A stretch of 64,000 nucleotides of DNA from Rhabditoides inermis (taxonomy: Eukaryota; Nematoda; Chromadorea; Rhabditida; Rhabditidae), in assembly GCA_963966185.1 (NCBI GenBank), contig CAWZYM010000006.1:1-64000 (forward strand). The letters are read 5' to 3'. Of this stretch, positions 1 to 12,059 are shown in pieces. The notes beneath the pieces are model-generated. The model was not told the DNA's origin and did not search any database. It was given only the letters and a program-made list of their open reading frames with translations. A program made the position numbers and the translations under genes. Every line of letters begins with the position of its first letter. The stretch's first letter is position 1.

Positions 1-1560
1 TGACGAGCGGGCGGGTGAAGACATTGATGTAGTGCTGCAGCACCGCGTGCATAGGAGCCATCACGCGAACGCCTCAAATACAACTCTGTTCGATAAACAT
101 TCGTGTGGGCGTGTGGTCAATACCTTCATGGATACCTTTTGTTATTGTGTATCTATCGCTGCAGACAAACGTGTCAATTGTTACTGCCGGACATGAGAGG
201 GGAACATCCCGTCGGGACACGTTACAGTGTTTGGTCGTGTTTCGAAGGAGTTTCGTGTTTACAAAAGAGTTAACCTCTCATGCGTGGTCATCTCTGATGA
301 GTGCTCCGCCTCGCATGAGACTGTCCGAACAATCCAGTCAGGTGAAAGGAGCCGAAACTGGATTGTTCTTCATGTATTTCTTATCACAACTCCCCCTTTT
401 TCTAAGATTACTCGACGCACCATTGACAACACGCGTGTAGCGGGGCAGGATGTGGTAGATGGGGCAGCCGCTCGTCTCGCCGAACGCGCGCATCGACACA
501 TCGACCAGATCGAGCACGTCAAACACCACGTAGCGCGAGAACGCCTCCAACTCGGCCATCGTGTAGCACTGCAAAGAGGGGGAGGGATGAGAGAAAGAGA
601 GAGAGACAGAGACAGAGACAGAGACAGAGAGTCCATACCGGCAGTGCCGCCTCGGCCTCGAGCCGCGTCGCGTACTCGTGCGTCCACTTGCTGCTCGGTC
701 CGTCTGGCATGGCGGGAGGGAGGCGGCGGTGCAGCAGCACACCCACTCCCTCCAGCACGTACCGCTCCCCCGACCACACTATGGCTGACTCGCAGCGCGC
801 GCACTCATCCCGCGGGTTCGGCCACACGTTCAACACGTAGTGGTGCACCCGAGAGACGTTCCTGCAGGGGGGATTGAGAGAGCGGGAGAGAAGAGAGAGA
901 GAGAGGGAGAGGGAGAGAGAGAGGGAGAGAGAGAACCCCACCCCCTATGCGCATCGCATTCGTCGATGCGCGTCTCGCCGGCAAACTTGTTGTGTCGTAT
1001 GCCGTGCTGGCGAGCCTGCCACGAGCAGCGACACACCGGACCGTCGTTCGCCTACAGTCAATTGGTTCCCTCTCCCTCTTTATCTCTCTATCTCTCCCTC
1101 TCTCTATCTCTCCCTCTCTCTATCTCTCCCTCTATCTCTCCCCCTCTCTCTCTCTCTCTCCCTCCCTCCCTCCCTCCCTCCCTCCCTCCCTCCCCCACTC
1201 ACCAGTCCTTCTCGTTGAAGCACACGTCGGGACTGAGCGCGGCGGGATGCGTCCTCTTCCTGTCAATCTCGCGCGCCGTCACCACCGCGTTCCTCTTCTC
1301 CTCGCCCATCTTCTCCGGGTTGGTCTCCTCGGGGTCGCTCTCCGCCTCGTCGTCGTCGTCGTCTTCCGACGACGAGTCGTGTCCGCATTTGCATCGCGTG
1401 TGCATCGATGGTGGGGGCGTGGGCGGGAGAAGGGGCTGCCGCTCGCGGCCCCGCGCACACTCACCCAACACCTCCTGCTCGAATCGGGCCAGCACCGCCC
1501 GACAACGCGCACTCGACTCCCAGTCGCCGTCCGGCAACTAAAACCACAAACGTCCACGTG

Positions 1561-1603
<43 letters not shown>

Positions 1604-1768
1604 GACAACTCACCTGATCGTACCAGCCCTCGACGCCGACCACGTTGGTGGGCACGGCGGTGAGACTAGGTCCCGCCCATCGAGGCCCCGCCTCCTCCTC
1701 TTTCCCCTCCCACTCGTCGTTCAATGCGAGAAAATCGCGCTCCGTCAACCGTTGCAGTTCGTTATCCT
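1..1768 (-). CDS. drsh-1: Drosha, microprocessor RNase III (N-terminal part; gene runs off the left edge)
   Basis: This is the nuclear ribonuclease that cuts primary microRNA hairpins. Seven minus-strand exons can be read at about 1615-1768, 1465-1537, 1198-1404, 945-1045, 639-861, 432-568 and 1-70. They encode the conserved central region of Drosha: a Cys/Ser/Asp-rich stretch (CKCGHDSSSEDDDDD), then FNEKDW, then NDGPVCRCSWQARQHGIRH, which matches the human NDGPICRCSWKARKTGIRH block, then a segment ending in HILPRY that corresponds to human HFMPRF. The RNase III and dsRNA-binding domains would lie left of base 1, so catalysis cannot be judged. The 5' end is unresolved. A Lys-rich exon at 1810-1978 with a good acceptor may join upstream, but its only open frame from that acceptor reaches a stop. 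Introns hold GA/CT microsatellites. Identification rests on recalled family blocks and is strong. Confidence 0.88.
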
Positions 1769-2684
1769 AAAACGATTCCAATAAACAAAAAAAAACATGA
1801 TCTCACCCACCTTCTTCTCTTTCTCTACAGGATCGAACAGGGCGGAGACTTCTCCTCCTCTTTCTTCTCCGACTGCTTCTCCACCTTGCCCTTCTTCTTT
1901 TTCTTATTCTCCTCCCCCACTCCTCTGCCCGTATTATTGTGCACCAGCTCTCCGAGCGTACCCGCCTTCACATTCTGAATCAATAACGCGTTCGAGAAAA
2001 AGAGCAAAGAGAGCATGAATTTGGATCAAACATTTTCGACTCCTGTCATCTTTGAACCACCACCAACCCGGAGTCATCATCAAGATGAAGTTGGTGGCCA
2101 GATTCAATCAAGTTTCATTCGATCGCACCTTCCTCTACTCTGACCCCTCATACCTTGCGTATGTGTTCCTTCTTCGTAGCGTGGACGAGATGTCCGAGTG
2201 ACCCGGGTGTGGGTGCCTCGCCCGTTTCTCCGATCCGAGCCCGCTTCTCCGCCCGTCTCCGACCATCCCCACCCGTCATCCAAACACAAAACACACAAAA
2301 CACAATCTCTCAACTTCTCCTTCCCTCACAAGATAGCATACACTGCGCGCTTTCATTACGCCTATCAATTCACAGTGACATTCCGACAACGACAAAATAA
2401 CAATTTATTAAAATCAACTCAACATAATCGATTCAAAATCAGTATCAAATCCATCAATATGAGGTTCATTCAATTGTGCGATATTTACATAACAACACTA
2501 CTGCTAAACAATCGTCAAGATATTGTCAATAATTGAAATCTAAAAATACGAGCACTAAGAAACGATATAAAATGAAATCAATCATGATGATAGTGAATAA
2601 ATAAGGCGATGCGCACTGTTTGGGACGGGAGTGTAGTGTGAGGAGAGAGATGAGAGGAGTAGAGGTGTGTGTGTTGTGTGTTGC
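1769..2684. other. Region between Drosha and the SCAF-like gene
   Basis: A minus-strand exon-like block at 1810-1978 encodes a Lys/Glu-rich peptide that ends KSPPCSIL before a stop. A second open block near 2158-2290 could splice to it in phase. Neither can be assigned with confidence. They are either the 5' exons of Drosha with a misread splice, or a separate small gene with a CAAX-like end. The rest, 2300-2684, is A/T-rich and shows no gene. Confidence 0.4.
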
Positions 2685-5600
2685 TCACTGTGGCGAGTGC
2701 TCCATCGCGTCTCCCGCCTGTCGAACCGCACACTCCAGCAACTCGTCCTCACTCATCGTCGTCTTCTACACACATTCACATCATCCGTCATCTCTCCCTC
2801 TCCTCCCCTCTCTCCACCACTCACCTTCCACTGCTCGTTCCCATTGTGTCCGTGCGGCTCCTCGGTTGTCGAGCTCACCTGAACAATCTCCGTCCCTTTC
2901 CTCCTTTCCTAATGTTTTCTTACCTGATGTTCGTCGAGTTCCATGGGCATGTTCATAGCAGGCATCATTCCGGGGCGCAGTCCGGGAGGCATCCCGGGCG
3001 CGCCTCCTCCTCCTCCTGCTCCCATAGCTGGCATGCCGGGGAACGGGAACAGACCGGCGCCTCCGTTTCGGGGAGGCAGCGGCTCCATGTTGGCATTCCC
3101 CCTCGCCGCACCCCCTCCATCGAAACGAGAAGGACCGCCGGCGCGGACACCCGGGAAGCCGCCTGCAGACATCGCAATGAGATGAGACAGTGTCAGAAAT
3201 GCACACTCACCACCACGACCTCCGCGCATGCCGCCATCGAATCCGCCCCTCGGAGGACCACCCTGGAAGCCGCCACGGTGCGGGAAGCCCGGTCCCGGCG
3301 GAGGTCCGCCACCACTGAAAAACAACAACATAACTTATAAAAATTTCAATAGTAAGATAACTACTAACCGCATGGCTCCGCGGTGCGGGAATGCTGCTCC
3401 TCGGTTGGCGAACTGGCCAGGGTGTGGGGCGCCGGGGTGCATCATCGGGGCATCGAGTGCGGTGGAGGAGGACCGGGCACCGCTCCGGCACACCACCACC
3501 GCCCATCATCATACCTGAAACAGACAAGTCAATTCGGTTTAATTACCCAAGTTTGAGGTAATGCTTTCTTTTCTCTGATGATGACATAAAGGCGAAACGT
3601 CAGAACTCGGAATAAACTGTTTCTATCGCGGTACATCGGCTGGACATCACATGTCAATTCATGTTTCCAATTCGGATGAAACCTTATAATGCAGTGTAGT
3701 GTTTATTCTGATCCGTATGGATAGGCATACATGGGAGCATTAAATAACGAACTTGTGATTTGCATGATCTGACATGATCTTCACACCTCTCCACGCTACC
3801 ACTACCACTCACCGGGCGCGAACGGAAACTGGGGCGGGGGCACGCCACCTGGTCCGGGCATCATGCTTTTAACAGGACTCTCGGGTTGCGACTGCGGCTG
3901 CGACGCCGGCTTGTCCTTTGTAGGACGCTTGCCCGGAAGGAATCCACCATCGTCATACTGGCCTAAATACGATCAGTCAGTACACTGAGAACAATTGGAA
4001 TTGCAGTCGACTTGGCACTCGCCATTCCCTATGAGTGATGAGACAAATGATTTTCCAATAATAAGAAGTAGACTTGTCACTTGCCATTCCCTGTGAGTGA
4101 TGAGACAAATGTTTTTTTCCAATAAAAAGACGAAAACGGTCGGCGCGTACCTTGCAGGTGTGGCGGGAGCGTGTTCGTGTCGAGCCATGCGCCGTCGCAG
4201 AGGGTGGCGAGCGTGTCTCCGGCGGGCAGGCGCTCCCACGGCACCTGACTCACGCCCTTGTCCGCCTCCCACGTGTCCGACCAGCCGTCGCCCTTCAGCC
4301 CGCCGCCCACCGCCCAGTCACACTACAATTAGGGATGAATGTGTTTCGACCAAGTCATCCAAGTCCAATCGACCAAGTCGGCATTCAACTATTGCAACAC
4401 ATGCAGTCCTTTCTCTCACCACAACTATGAATTTCTCTTTGCGAAAGGAGGCACTTCATCCGCCATCCACACCATACCTTGGGCGACTTTCCCTTGATGG
4501 AGAAGCTCCGGCTGTCGCGCTTGTCGTACACCTTGGCCGCCGACTTCCGGTCGGGCATCGTCACGTAGGCACACGCACGCGATGATATAATGTTCACGCG
4601 AGTCGGCTCTCCTAGAAACCCCGCACGTCACACACTATTGTCTATGTTTCTTTTCACTCGGGTAGGCATCGGGGACAAATGGATGTGTTCCTATCCTTGC
4701 CGATTAGCATAAACATTACATTAAATTACACTCACCACAGTCGCCAATCAGCTGCTTGATGTCGTCCTCACTGCAGTTGTTGGGCAGTCGACCAAACCAC
4801 AAAGTGCACGACGCGACTGCAAAACAACACACTCCATCTACCCCTCCATTCCCCCACTCACTGAGTGCGTGCGCATTCTTGACGTTCGAGGGCAGGCACA
4901 TGCGGCGTCTCTCGCGGTCTCGCTCCCGGCTGTCGGCGTGGCGTCGCTCCCGCGAGCGGCTCCTGTCCCTGTGTCCGCCGCCGCCCCGCCTGCCGTCCCT
5001 GTCGCGGCGCGGCGAGCGGCTCCTCCGCCTCTCTCCCTGTCCCTGCTGCGAGGCGGCCGCGGCAGCGGCAGCAGCAGCAGCTGCGGCGGCGACTGCCGCG
5101 TCCCTCTCCCTCTGCTGCTCGCCCAGCGCCTCCTGCTGTGCCAAGTGCAACTCTTGTTGCTTCTTCATCTCCTCCAACTGTTGTTGTTGTTGTTGTTGCT
5201 GCTGCTGTTGTTGTTGATGGTGATGTTGCTGCTGTTGCATGCTGACCGGAGGCATACCAGGCATACCCGGTAGACCAGCAAGTCCGCCCGGTAGCGGCGG
5301 CGGCGGGCCTTGCATCAACTGAAACTGACAATCAATGTAAAACAAATCACAATTCAAAAACACAAGCGCACAAACCAATGGGTTGGAGAGCATGGCATTG
5401 AGAATGGCGGCTTGCGCGGCCACGTTGTTCTGTCCTGCAAGAAAACATGTACTGAATCCGCCAGCCGTCCCCGCCTACCGGGCACTCCCTGCAGTCCGGG
5501 CGGCATGGCTAGGTTGGCGCCGGGCGGGAGCTGGAGGCCGGGAGGGAGGCCGGGCAGGCTCATCCCCGGCGGGAGCAGACCGGGCAGCTGCAGGCCGGGC

Positions 5601-7381
5601 GGCAGCTGGCCGAGCGGCAGACCGGGCAGGCCCATGCCCGACAGCGAGAGCAGGGCCTGCGGGGCGGACACGGGCGGCAGCTGCTGTTGCGGGGGCAGGG
5701 AGGCGGGCGGCGGCGGCGCGGCCTTGTGCGCCTCCGCCACCGCCTTGGCCTGCTCGATCGCCGCCGCCGCCAGGTTGCGCTGCCGCATCTCCGACGCCGC
5801 GTGCGACAGCGCGGCCAGGCGCTCGTGCTGCAGCGACTGCAACACACAGTACGAGAGTGAGGAGTTTGAGGAAGTGAGAGTGAGAGTGAGAGAGTGAGAG
5901 AGTGAGAGTGAGAGAGTGAGAGAGTGAGAGTGAGAGAGAGAAAGAGTAAGGCTCACCTGGAGGGCGAGCTGCACAGATTCATCGCGGAGAAGATCGTCTG
6001 CCATCCTGCAACCATGCCATTGTACATGCTCCCTCACACCCCTCCCCCTGCACTCACGCTGCGATTTGTTCGTGCGTGGGCGGCAGTCGCTCCTTCTCCC
6101 TCTCCTGCCGCTTCTCCTCGTCTCCGCTGTCCTCCTCGTCACTGTAGTCGAACTCGCGAGACAACAAATTCTAGAAAAAAATACACGAAATGAGGCATGA
6201 AACGTTTGTTACGAACCTTGATGTTGCCCTGCCTCTTGGAATCGTTCTCGATCTTCTCTCGCAGTGTCTCGCATACGGTCTGAACAAGACAGTTGATATG
6301 GAACGGCGCGGTTGACGTACCTTGTGAGCCTTCTTCAAGAGCGCGATATCAGACGAGAACGCGTTTCCAAAGTCGATTCCCCGTCTCCGCATCATATCGA
6401 GAAGCTCTCGCTCGCTCACTCCGAGTGGAGGAATCTCCTCGGATGGGAGGATGGGCGGAGGCGGCGCGCCAGGAGGAGTGCTCGCCTGAATGACTCCTCT
6501 GCACAAGCACACTTGTGAAATTGTACCTCGAATCGGCTAGGCCGACTTCGTCGCTTCTCCTTGTCCTTGACGGGCGACTCGTGGTGGCGTCTCTTCTGCG
6601 AAGAGTGCTGCGGTGCATTCGCCTCGTATATGGACAGATCCGCCTTGTCTCCCTTCACCTGCCGCTCGACGGCAGCCATCTCAGTCTCTGAACACACAAA
6701 ATCAGTGACAACAACAGTATAGGAAACGCACCAATTCCGTTGCTCTCGCAGTGTTTCCTCATGTCTGCGATGACGTCATCCGAGAACACTCCGCCCGAGT
6801 GCCACAAGTTGACCGTGCGAGCGATTTTCGGCTAAAAGACACGGATGTTTGGATAAATATGCTTAAATCACAACCACACGGAGATATTCATATATTCAAT
6901 AACAATCCACTCACTTTGTCTTCGGGAGTGCAATTAAACAAGTGGTTCAGCGTGTTCGTGAAATTCTTGAGAAACCTGTAACGAATAGGCATTATATCAA
7001 AAAGAAATAGACTAATTCTGTGATATGACTGACCTAGGACCGTAGACATCCTTTTCCTTGAATTGACGGCGGGATTGGCGGATGATCGAGTCGATTACAT
7101 ACAGACACGGAATCTTGTACTCGGGTTTACACTGTATGTAAATATGAATATCAAAAAGTATCATATGGAACCCACCTTGGATAAGAATTTTTCGACACAG
7201 AACACGACATGCTTGTAGAGTTTGATCGCCTTTATAGCAGCTTTGGTTATATCGACAATCTTGTTCTTGCTTATCGGCAGGCGTGTATCATACAGAGATG
7301 TCAGCTACAATAATATATAGAAAAATGAACATGAAATATGCATACCTCTGCATTGAACGCCTTGACGACGTCGGAATCCAT
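2685..7381 (-). CDS. SCAF4/SCAF8-like CTD-binding RNA-processing factor
   Basis: The protein starts MDSDVVKAFNAE at 7381 and opens with a CID, the domain that binds the phosphorylated C-terminal tail of RNA polymerase II. The blocks ISKNKIVDITKAAIKAIK, CKPEYKIPCLYVIDSIIRQS and KDVYGPRF match SCAF8 closely. A long middle follows: Pro/Gly/Leu-rich repeats (5470-5700), poly-Gln (5160-5230), poly-Ala and an SR/RD-rich stretch (4890-5100). Next is one RRM (LWFGRLPNN near 4800, then RACAYVTMPDRKSAAKVY near 4520), and Gly/Pro/Met-rich exons to the C-terminus, which ends MEHSPQ with the stop at 2685-2687. At least 18 exons are visible. In vertebrates SCAF4/8 prevent premature cleavage and polyadenylation; the same role here is inferred. 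The Gly-rich exon at 3375-3515 appears frame-disrupted twice (see findings). Confidence 0.85.
3528..3660 (+). mobile_element. SL1-headed retroposon with 8-bp target-site duplication
   Basis: Bases 3536-3557 are identical to the 22-nt nematode SL1 spliced leader (GGTTTAATTACCC...). They are followed by GTAAT, so the SL RNA stem-loop I (ATTACC pairing with GGTAAT across the donor site) is preserved. No Sm-site-like sequence follows. The next bases instead resemble a LINE-type 3' end (GGCGAAACGTCAGAACTCGG, then AATAAA). The 117-bp unit is flanked by GTCAATTC at 3528-3535 and again at 3653-3660, which marks an insertion beginning exactly at SL1 nucleotide 1. It lies in a SCAF-like intron, antisense to the host gene. 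Confidence 0.75.
4000..4128. repeat. Two-copy tandem duplication in a SCAF-like intron
   Basis: Two imperfect copies of a block of about 70 bp, each containing GAGTGATGAGACAAATG and an A/T-rich end, lie at roughly 4010-4070 and 4080-4128. They fall within one intron and have no apparent function. Confidence 0.6.
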
Positions 7382-7800
7382 CGCTCAGAGACGAATGGAT
7401 TGAGAACTGTGGGTGGACGACAACGTCCGAGATAAGGTTTACCTAAATGTGCTAGTATAAAAATTGTATTATCATAATGTATAAACAAATTATTTTCAAT
7501 ATTGATACAACACAAAAGAAAGAAAAAAGAGCGCGCGCGCACACTGCGGCGAAGTTAACGAAAAACGACTCTCAGGGGGCGGGGCTTCGGGAGCGCGCGC
7601 GATCGTTTTCACGGCGGGCCAGGAGGAAAACTACAGTAACCCGCAATGCGAAATATGTGGTTTAGAGAAGTTTGTGCGATAAATTATCGTTATATATGAG
7701 TTTCCTGATGTTCAAATAGACCGTACATGTAATTTGGTATCAATCGATGCCAAGTTCTTCAGTCGTCCTCTGTTCATGTAAGACATGTGATCTGAAGCCC
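7382..7800. other. Upstream region of the SCAF-like gene
   Basis: This 420-bp stretch holds the presumed promoter and 5' untranslated region of the minus-strand SCAF-like gene. A short GC dinucleotide run sits near 7530. I see no open gene and no RNA gene. Confidence 0.4.
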
Positions 7801-7807
7801 TGCTCTA

Positions 7808-10120
7808 TCACCACTTTCACCCCGCTCTCACACTCGAACCGAACAGTTACAGGGCAAACCACTATGTGGCTACCCATAACATCAATGGATAGAAGCAGGA
7901 AACACAGAAAAACCGGACCTACAGGCCCTCTCCCGCACGGGACCATCGCCTCCTTTGGTCGCCGCGCCATATGGGCACCTCACGAATCACCACTTTCACC
8001 CCGCTCTCACACTCGAACCGAACAGTTACAGGGCAAACCACTATGTGGCTACCCATAACATCAATGGATAGAAGTAGGAAACACAGAAATACCGGACCTA
8101 CAGGCCCTCTCCCGCGCGGGACCATCTCCTCCTTTGGTCGCCGCGCCATATGGGCACCCGCACGAATCACCACTTTCACCCCGCTCTCACACTCGAACCG
8201 AACTGTTACAGGCCAAACCACTATGTGGCTACCCATAACATCAATGAATAGCAGTAAAAAACACAGAAATACCGGACCTACAGGCCCTCTCCCGCGCGGG
8301 ACCATCGCCTCCTTTGGTCGCCGCGCCATATGGGCACCCGCACGAAATACCACTTTCACCCCGCTCTCACACTCGAGCCGAACAGTTACAGGGCAAACCA
8401 CTATGTGGCTACCCATAACATCAATGAATAGAAGTAGGAAACACAGAAATACCGGACCTACAGGCCCTCTCCCGCGCGGGACCATCGCCTCCTTTGGTCG
8501 CCGCGCCATATGGGCACCCGCACGAATCACCACTTTCACCCCGCTCTCACACTCGAACCGAACAGTTACAGGCCAAACCACTATGTGGCTACCCATAACA
8601 TCAATGGATAGCAGTAGGAAACACAGAAATACCGGACCTACAGGCCCTCTCCCGCGCGGGACCATCTCCTCCTTTGGTCGCCGCGCCATATGGGCACCTG
8701 CACGAATCACCACTTTCACCCCGCTCTCACACTCGAACCGAACTGTTACAGGCCAAACCACTATGTGGCTACCCATAACATCAATGAATAGCAGTAAAAA
8801 ACACAGAAATACCGGACCTACAGGCCCTCTCCCGCGCGGGACCATCGCCTCCTTTGGTCGCCGCGCCATATGGGCACCCGCACGAAATACCACTTTCACC
8901 CCGCTCTCACACTCGAGCCGAACAGTTACAGGGCAAACCACTATGTGGCTACCCATAACATCAATGGATAGCAGTAGGAAACACAGAAATACCGGACCTA
9001 CAGGCCCTCTCCCGCGCGGGACCATCTCCTCCTTTGGTCGCCGCGCCATATGGGCACCCGCACGAATCACCACTTTCACCCCGCTCTCACACTCGAACCG
9101 AACTGTTACAGGGCAAACCACTATATGGCTACCCATAACATCAATGGATAGCAGTAGGAAACACAGAAATACCGGACCTACAGGCCCTCTCCCGCGCGGG
9201 ACCATCTCCTCCTTTGGTCGCCGCGCCATATGGGCACCCGCACGAATCACCACTTTCACCCCGCTCTCACACTCGAACCGAACTGTTACAGGCCAAACCA
9301 CTATGTGGCTACCCATAACATCAATGGATAGCAGTAGGAAACACAGAAATACCGGACCTACAGGCCCTCTCCCGCGCGGGACCATCTCCTCCTTTGGTCG
9401 CCGCGCCATATGGGCACCCGCACGAATCACCACTTTCACCCCGCTCTCACACTCGAACCGAACTGTTACAGGCCAAACCACTATGTGGCTACCCATAACA
9501 TCAATGAATAGCAGTAGGAAACACAGAAATACCGGACCTACAGGCCCTCTCCCGCGCGGGACCATCTCCTCCTTTGGTCGCCGCGCCATATGGGCACCCG
9601 CACGAATCACCACTTTCACCCCGCTCTCACACTCGAACCGAACAGTTACAGGGCAAACCACTATGTGGCTACCCATAACATCAATGAATAGAAGTAGGAA
9701 TCACAGAAATACCGGACCTACAGGCCCTCTCCCGCGCGGGACCATCGCCTCCTTTGGTCGCCGCGCCATATGGGCACCCGCACGAATCACCACTTTCACC
9801 CCGCTCTCACACTCGAACCGAACTGTTACAGGCCAAACCACTATGTGGCTACCCATAACATCAATGAATAGCAGTAGGAAACACAGAAATACCGGACCTA
9901 CAGGCCCTCTCCCGCGCGGGACCATCTCCTCCTTTGGTCGCCGCGCCATATGGGCACCCGCACGAATCACCACTTTCACCCCGCTCTCACACTCGAACCG
10001 AACAGTTACAGGGCAAACCACTATGTGGCTACCCATAACATCAATGAATAGAAGTAGGAATCACAGAAATACCGGACCTACAGGCCCTCTCCCGCGCGGG
10101 ACCATCGCCTCCTTTGGTCG
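7808..10120. repeat. 180-bp satellite array, about 12.9 copies
   Basis: The motif CACCACTTTCACCCCGCTC recurs at about 7809, 7988, 8168, 8348, 8528, 8708, 8888, 9068, 9248, 9428, 9608, 9788 and 9968, a period of exactly 180 bp except for one missing base at the first junction. A few variants exist (ATCGCC/ATCTCC, GAACCG/GAGCCG, AGTAGG/AGTAAA). Some are shared by blocks 540 bp apart (copies at 8168 and 8348 versus 8708 and 8888) and by copies at 9608 and 9968, so multi-unit duplication has occurred. Because 180 is divisible by 3, long frames stay open on both strands: 743 codons plus (7971-10202) and 585 codons minus (7919-9676). No start context, introns or known domain support coding. Confidence 0.95.
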
Positions 10121-10347
10121 TGATTTTTTTTTTGAAAAATTGAAAAAAACACAAGATTTTTTTCTATGGTACGTGTTTTCTTTTTTGGTATACAAAACAT
10201 GATGATAATCTAAAGTTGAAGGATATAAAAAAGGGGAGGGAATTCGATAGATGCCCACTTGCCCACTAACTCAACTGAACGCAACACTATCAACCTTGTG
10301 TTGTCAAAGTTTTTTTCCGTACGTTGTCTTGACCATTATCCCGAGTT

Positions 10348-10880
10348 ACCGGCTATCAGGAATTCGCACCACGCACCGCCACACCACCGCACCACTACAC
10401 CACCGCATCACCGCACCACATTTTATCGCAAACCGCACCATCGCACCACATTTTATCGTACCACTGCACCATCGCACCACCGATCGCACAACCACTTTCG
10501 TTATCGCACCACTTGCTGATAATTATGTATTATATGTATTTTTTCCGTCATGCGCATGCCTGATGCCGCTTCGTGCCGCATATGCGTATACCGTAACATC
10601 ACCATCAGTTAGTATTTCGTCATACATTTGCATACCGAGTTCCTTACATACATAGTGGAGATGAGCCATTTTCGTTTAACCGTATAATAGGTCGCGGGTT
10701 CGTTATACCTCTTCTCTGACAGACAACTGTTCTGTCACTGTCAGTAATGCGATCAGTGGTGCGATGAAGCGTGGTGCGATGGGATGTGGTGGGATGGTGT
10801 GATGGTACAGTGGTGCGATGTTGTAGTGGTGTAGTGGTGCGGTGGTGCGTGGTGCGAATTCCTAATTGCCGTTACCATTC
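10348..10880. mobile_element. Foldback (long terminal inverted repeat) element
   Basis: The left arm, from about 10348, is rich in CGCACCACCGCACCAC units. The right arm, about 10735-10875, is its reverse complement (GTGGTGCGGTGGTGCG...). Both carry GGAATTCGCACCACGCACC near their outer ends. The loop is about 220 bp and has no transposase. It reads as a non-autonomous foldback/MITE-type element; no clear target duplication was found. Confidence 0.7.
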
Positions 10881-12059
10881 ACATTCCTTTAATTTGTCGT
10901 ACAACAAAAGAGAGTAGACAAGAGATAAGACAAGAGTGTATCATCACGATCACGATTCATCACGTACGATACGATACTATGGCCATAGTGTGGGTTAGCA
11001 ATAGGGATCCTGACAAATGCGTTTCTCTGTTAAACTTACGGTAAACTCACAAGTGGTAGTTGAACATGCGGTGAAGAAGGAGGGCTGGGCATATTTATTA
11101 AGGTTATCTACATGGGTCAGTGTGGGAGAGTCTCAACCCTCACGCGTCACATGCACATCATCCGTGTCCCACAGGTCTGTCAGTCCTTGTCAGAGAGAGA
11201 GTGCGGAACGGGAGAAGTGATGACAATGTTACTCATTCTGAAGGAATGTATGTTTAGTATCAGGTGTAACCGTATGGGCGACGTTTCCGTGTCTCACGAT
11301 GTCGGCTCGACATGAATGGACATCGACGTTGACGGTCTGGAGAAAACTAACTTACCTAATCAGTAAATAAACAATGAACAATTGTTTACAGTAGCTCAAT
11401 TGATAGAGGGATTCCAACGAGCACTATGACCGTCGTGAGAGAGAGAGGGAGAGGGAGAGGGAGAGGGAGAGGGAGAGGGAGAGGGAGAGGGAGAGGGAGG
11501 GATAGTTGTATCCATCGTTTTTCGTTTAAGGTCAGACCGGTAGACCAGTAGTTTGCCCTCGCTGATGTTATTCAAGCACTATACATCCGAAAACTTTTAA
11601 TGATGTATAATGTCTGATACCAAATCCTTATTGTAATAACCGTTCACGTCCTAGCAATCAAAGTTGAGTAGTAAACCAGCTGCGATATGTCACCGCACCA
11701 ATCACCCCAGGTGGAGGCTACATAGCACTCTCATCTGACGAGTGAAAGAAGCGGGGACAAACGCGACAAGCGTCACAACTCATAAGTGAATAGTAATATC
11801 TGTTACTTTTAGCATTCGCAACTGTTAGTGGTTTCCACCAAACCAAATACACTAACAATGACAAGACAACAACCGCGAAATACAAATCAAACACACTTAC
11901 TGCTCACCGCTGATCATGGTGATTGAGACACTGGCGCAGTGCTGCGGTTGTCCCTTGTTCAAATGTAAAATTTCCATTTTGGTCAAAGCGAAAATGAGAG
12001 CTGGGATTTTCAGGGATAATTAGAGGTAGCATACGAAATTTCAGATGAATTTATAAGGG
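10881..12059. other. Gene-free stretch with a GGGAGA microsatellite
   Basis: A perfect hexamer run (GAGAGG)n occupies about 11436-11500. The remainder has only short random frames. A tRNA-like D-arm string near 11391-11408 lacks a matching T-arm and was not called. Confidence 0.5.

Noticed and set aside
227..1748. Long plus-strand frames over the Drosha region
   Set aside because: They consist of GA/CT microsatellite translation (Arg-Glu or Ser-Leu repeats) and are shadows of Drosha exons and introns.
7919..10202. 743- and 585-codon reading frames as real proteins
   Set aside because: They are products of a 180-bp satellite whose length is a multiple of three, with no domain, intron structure or start context.
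11391..11430. tRNA-like string AGTAGCTCAATTGATAGAG
   Set aside because: It resembles a D-arm, but no anticodon arm or T-arm with a GGTTCGAAT-type B box follows at the right distance.
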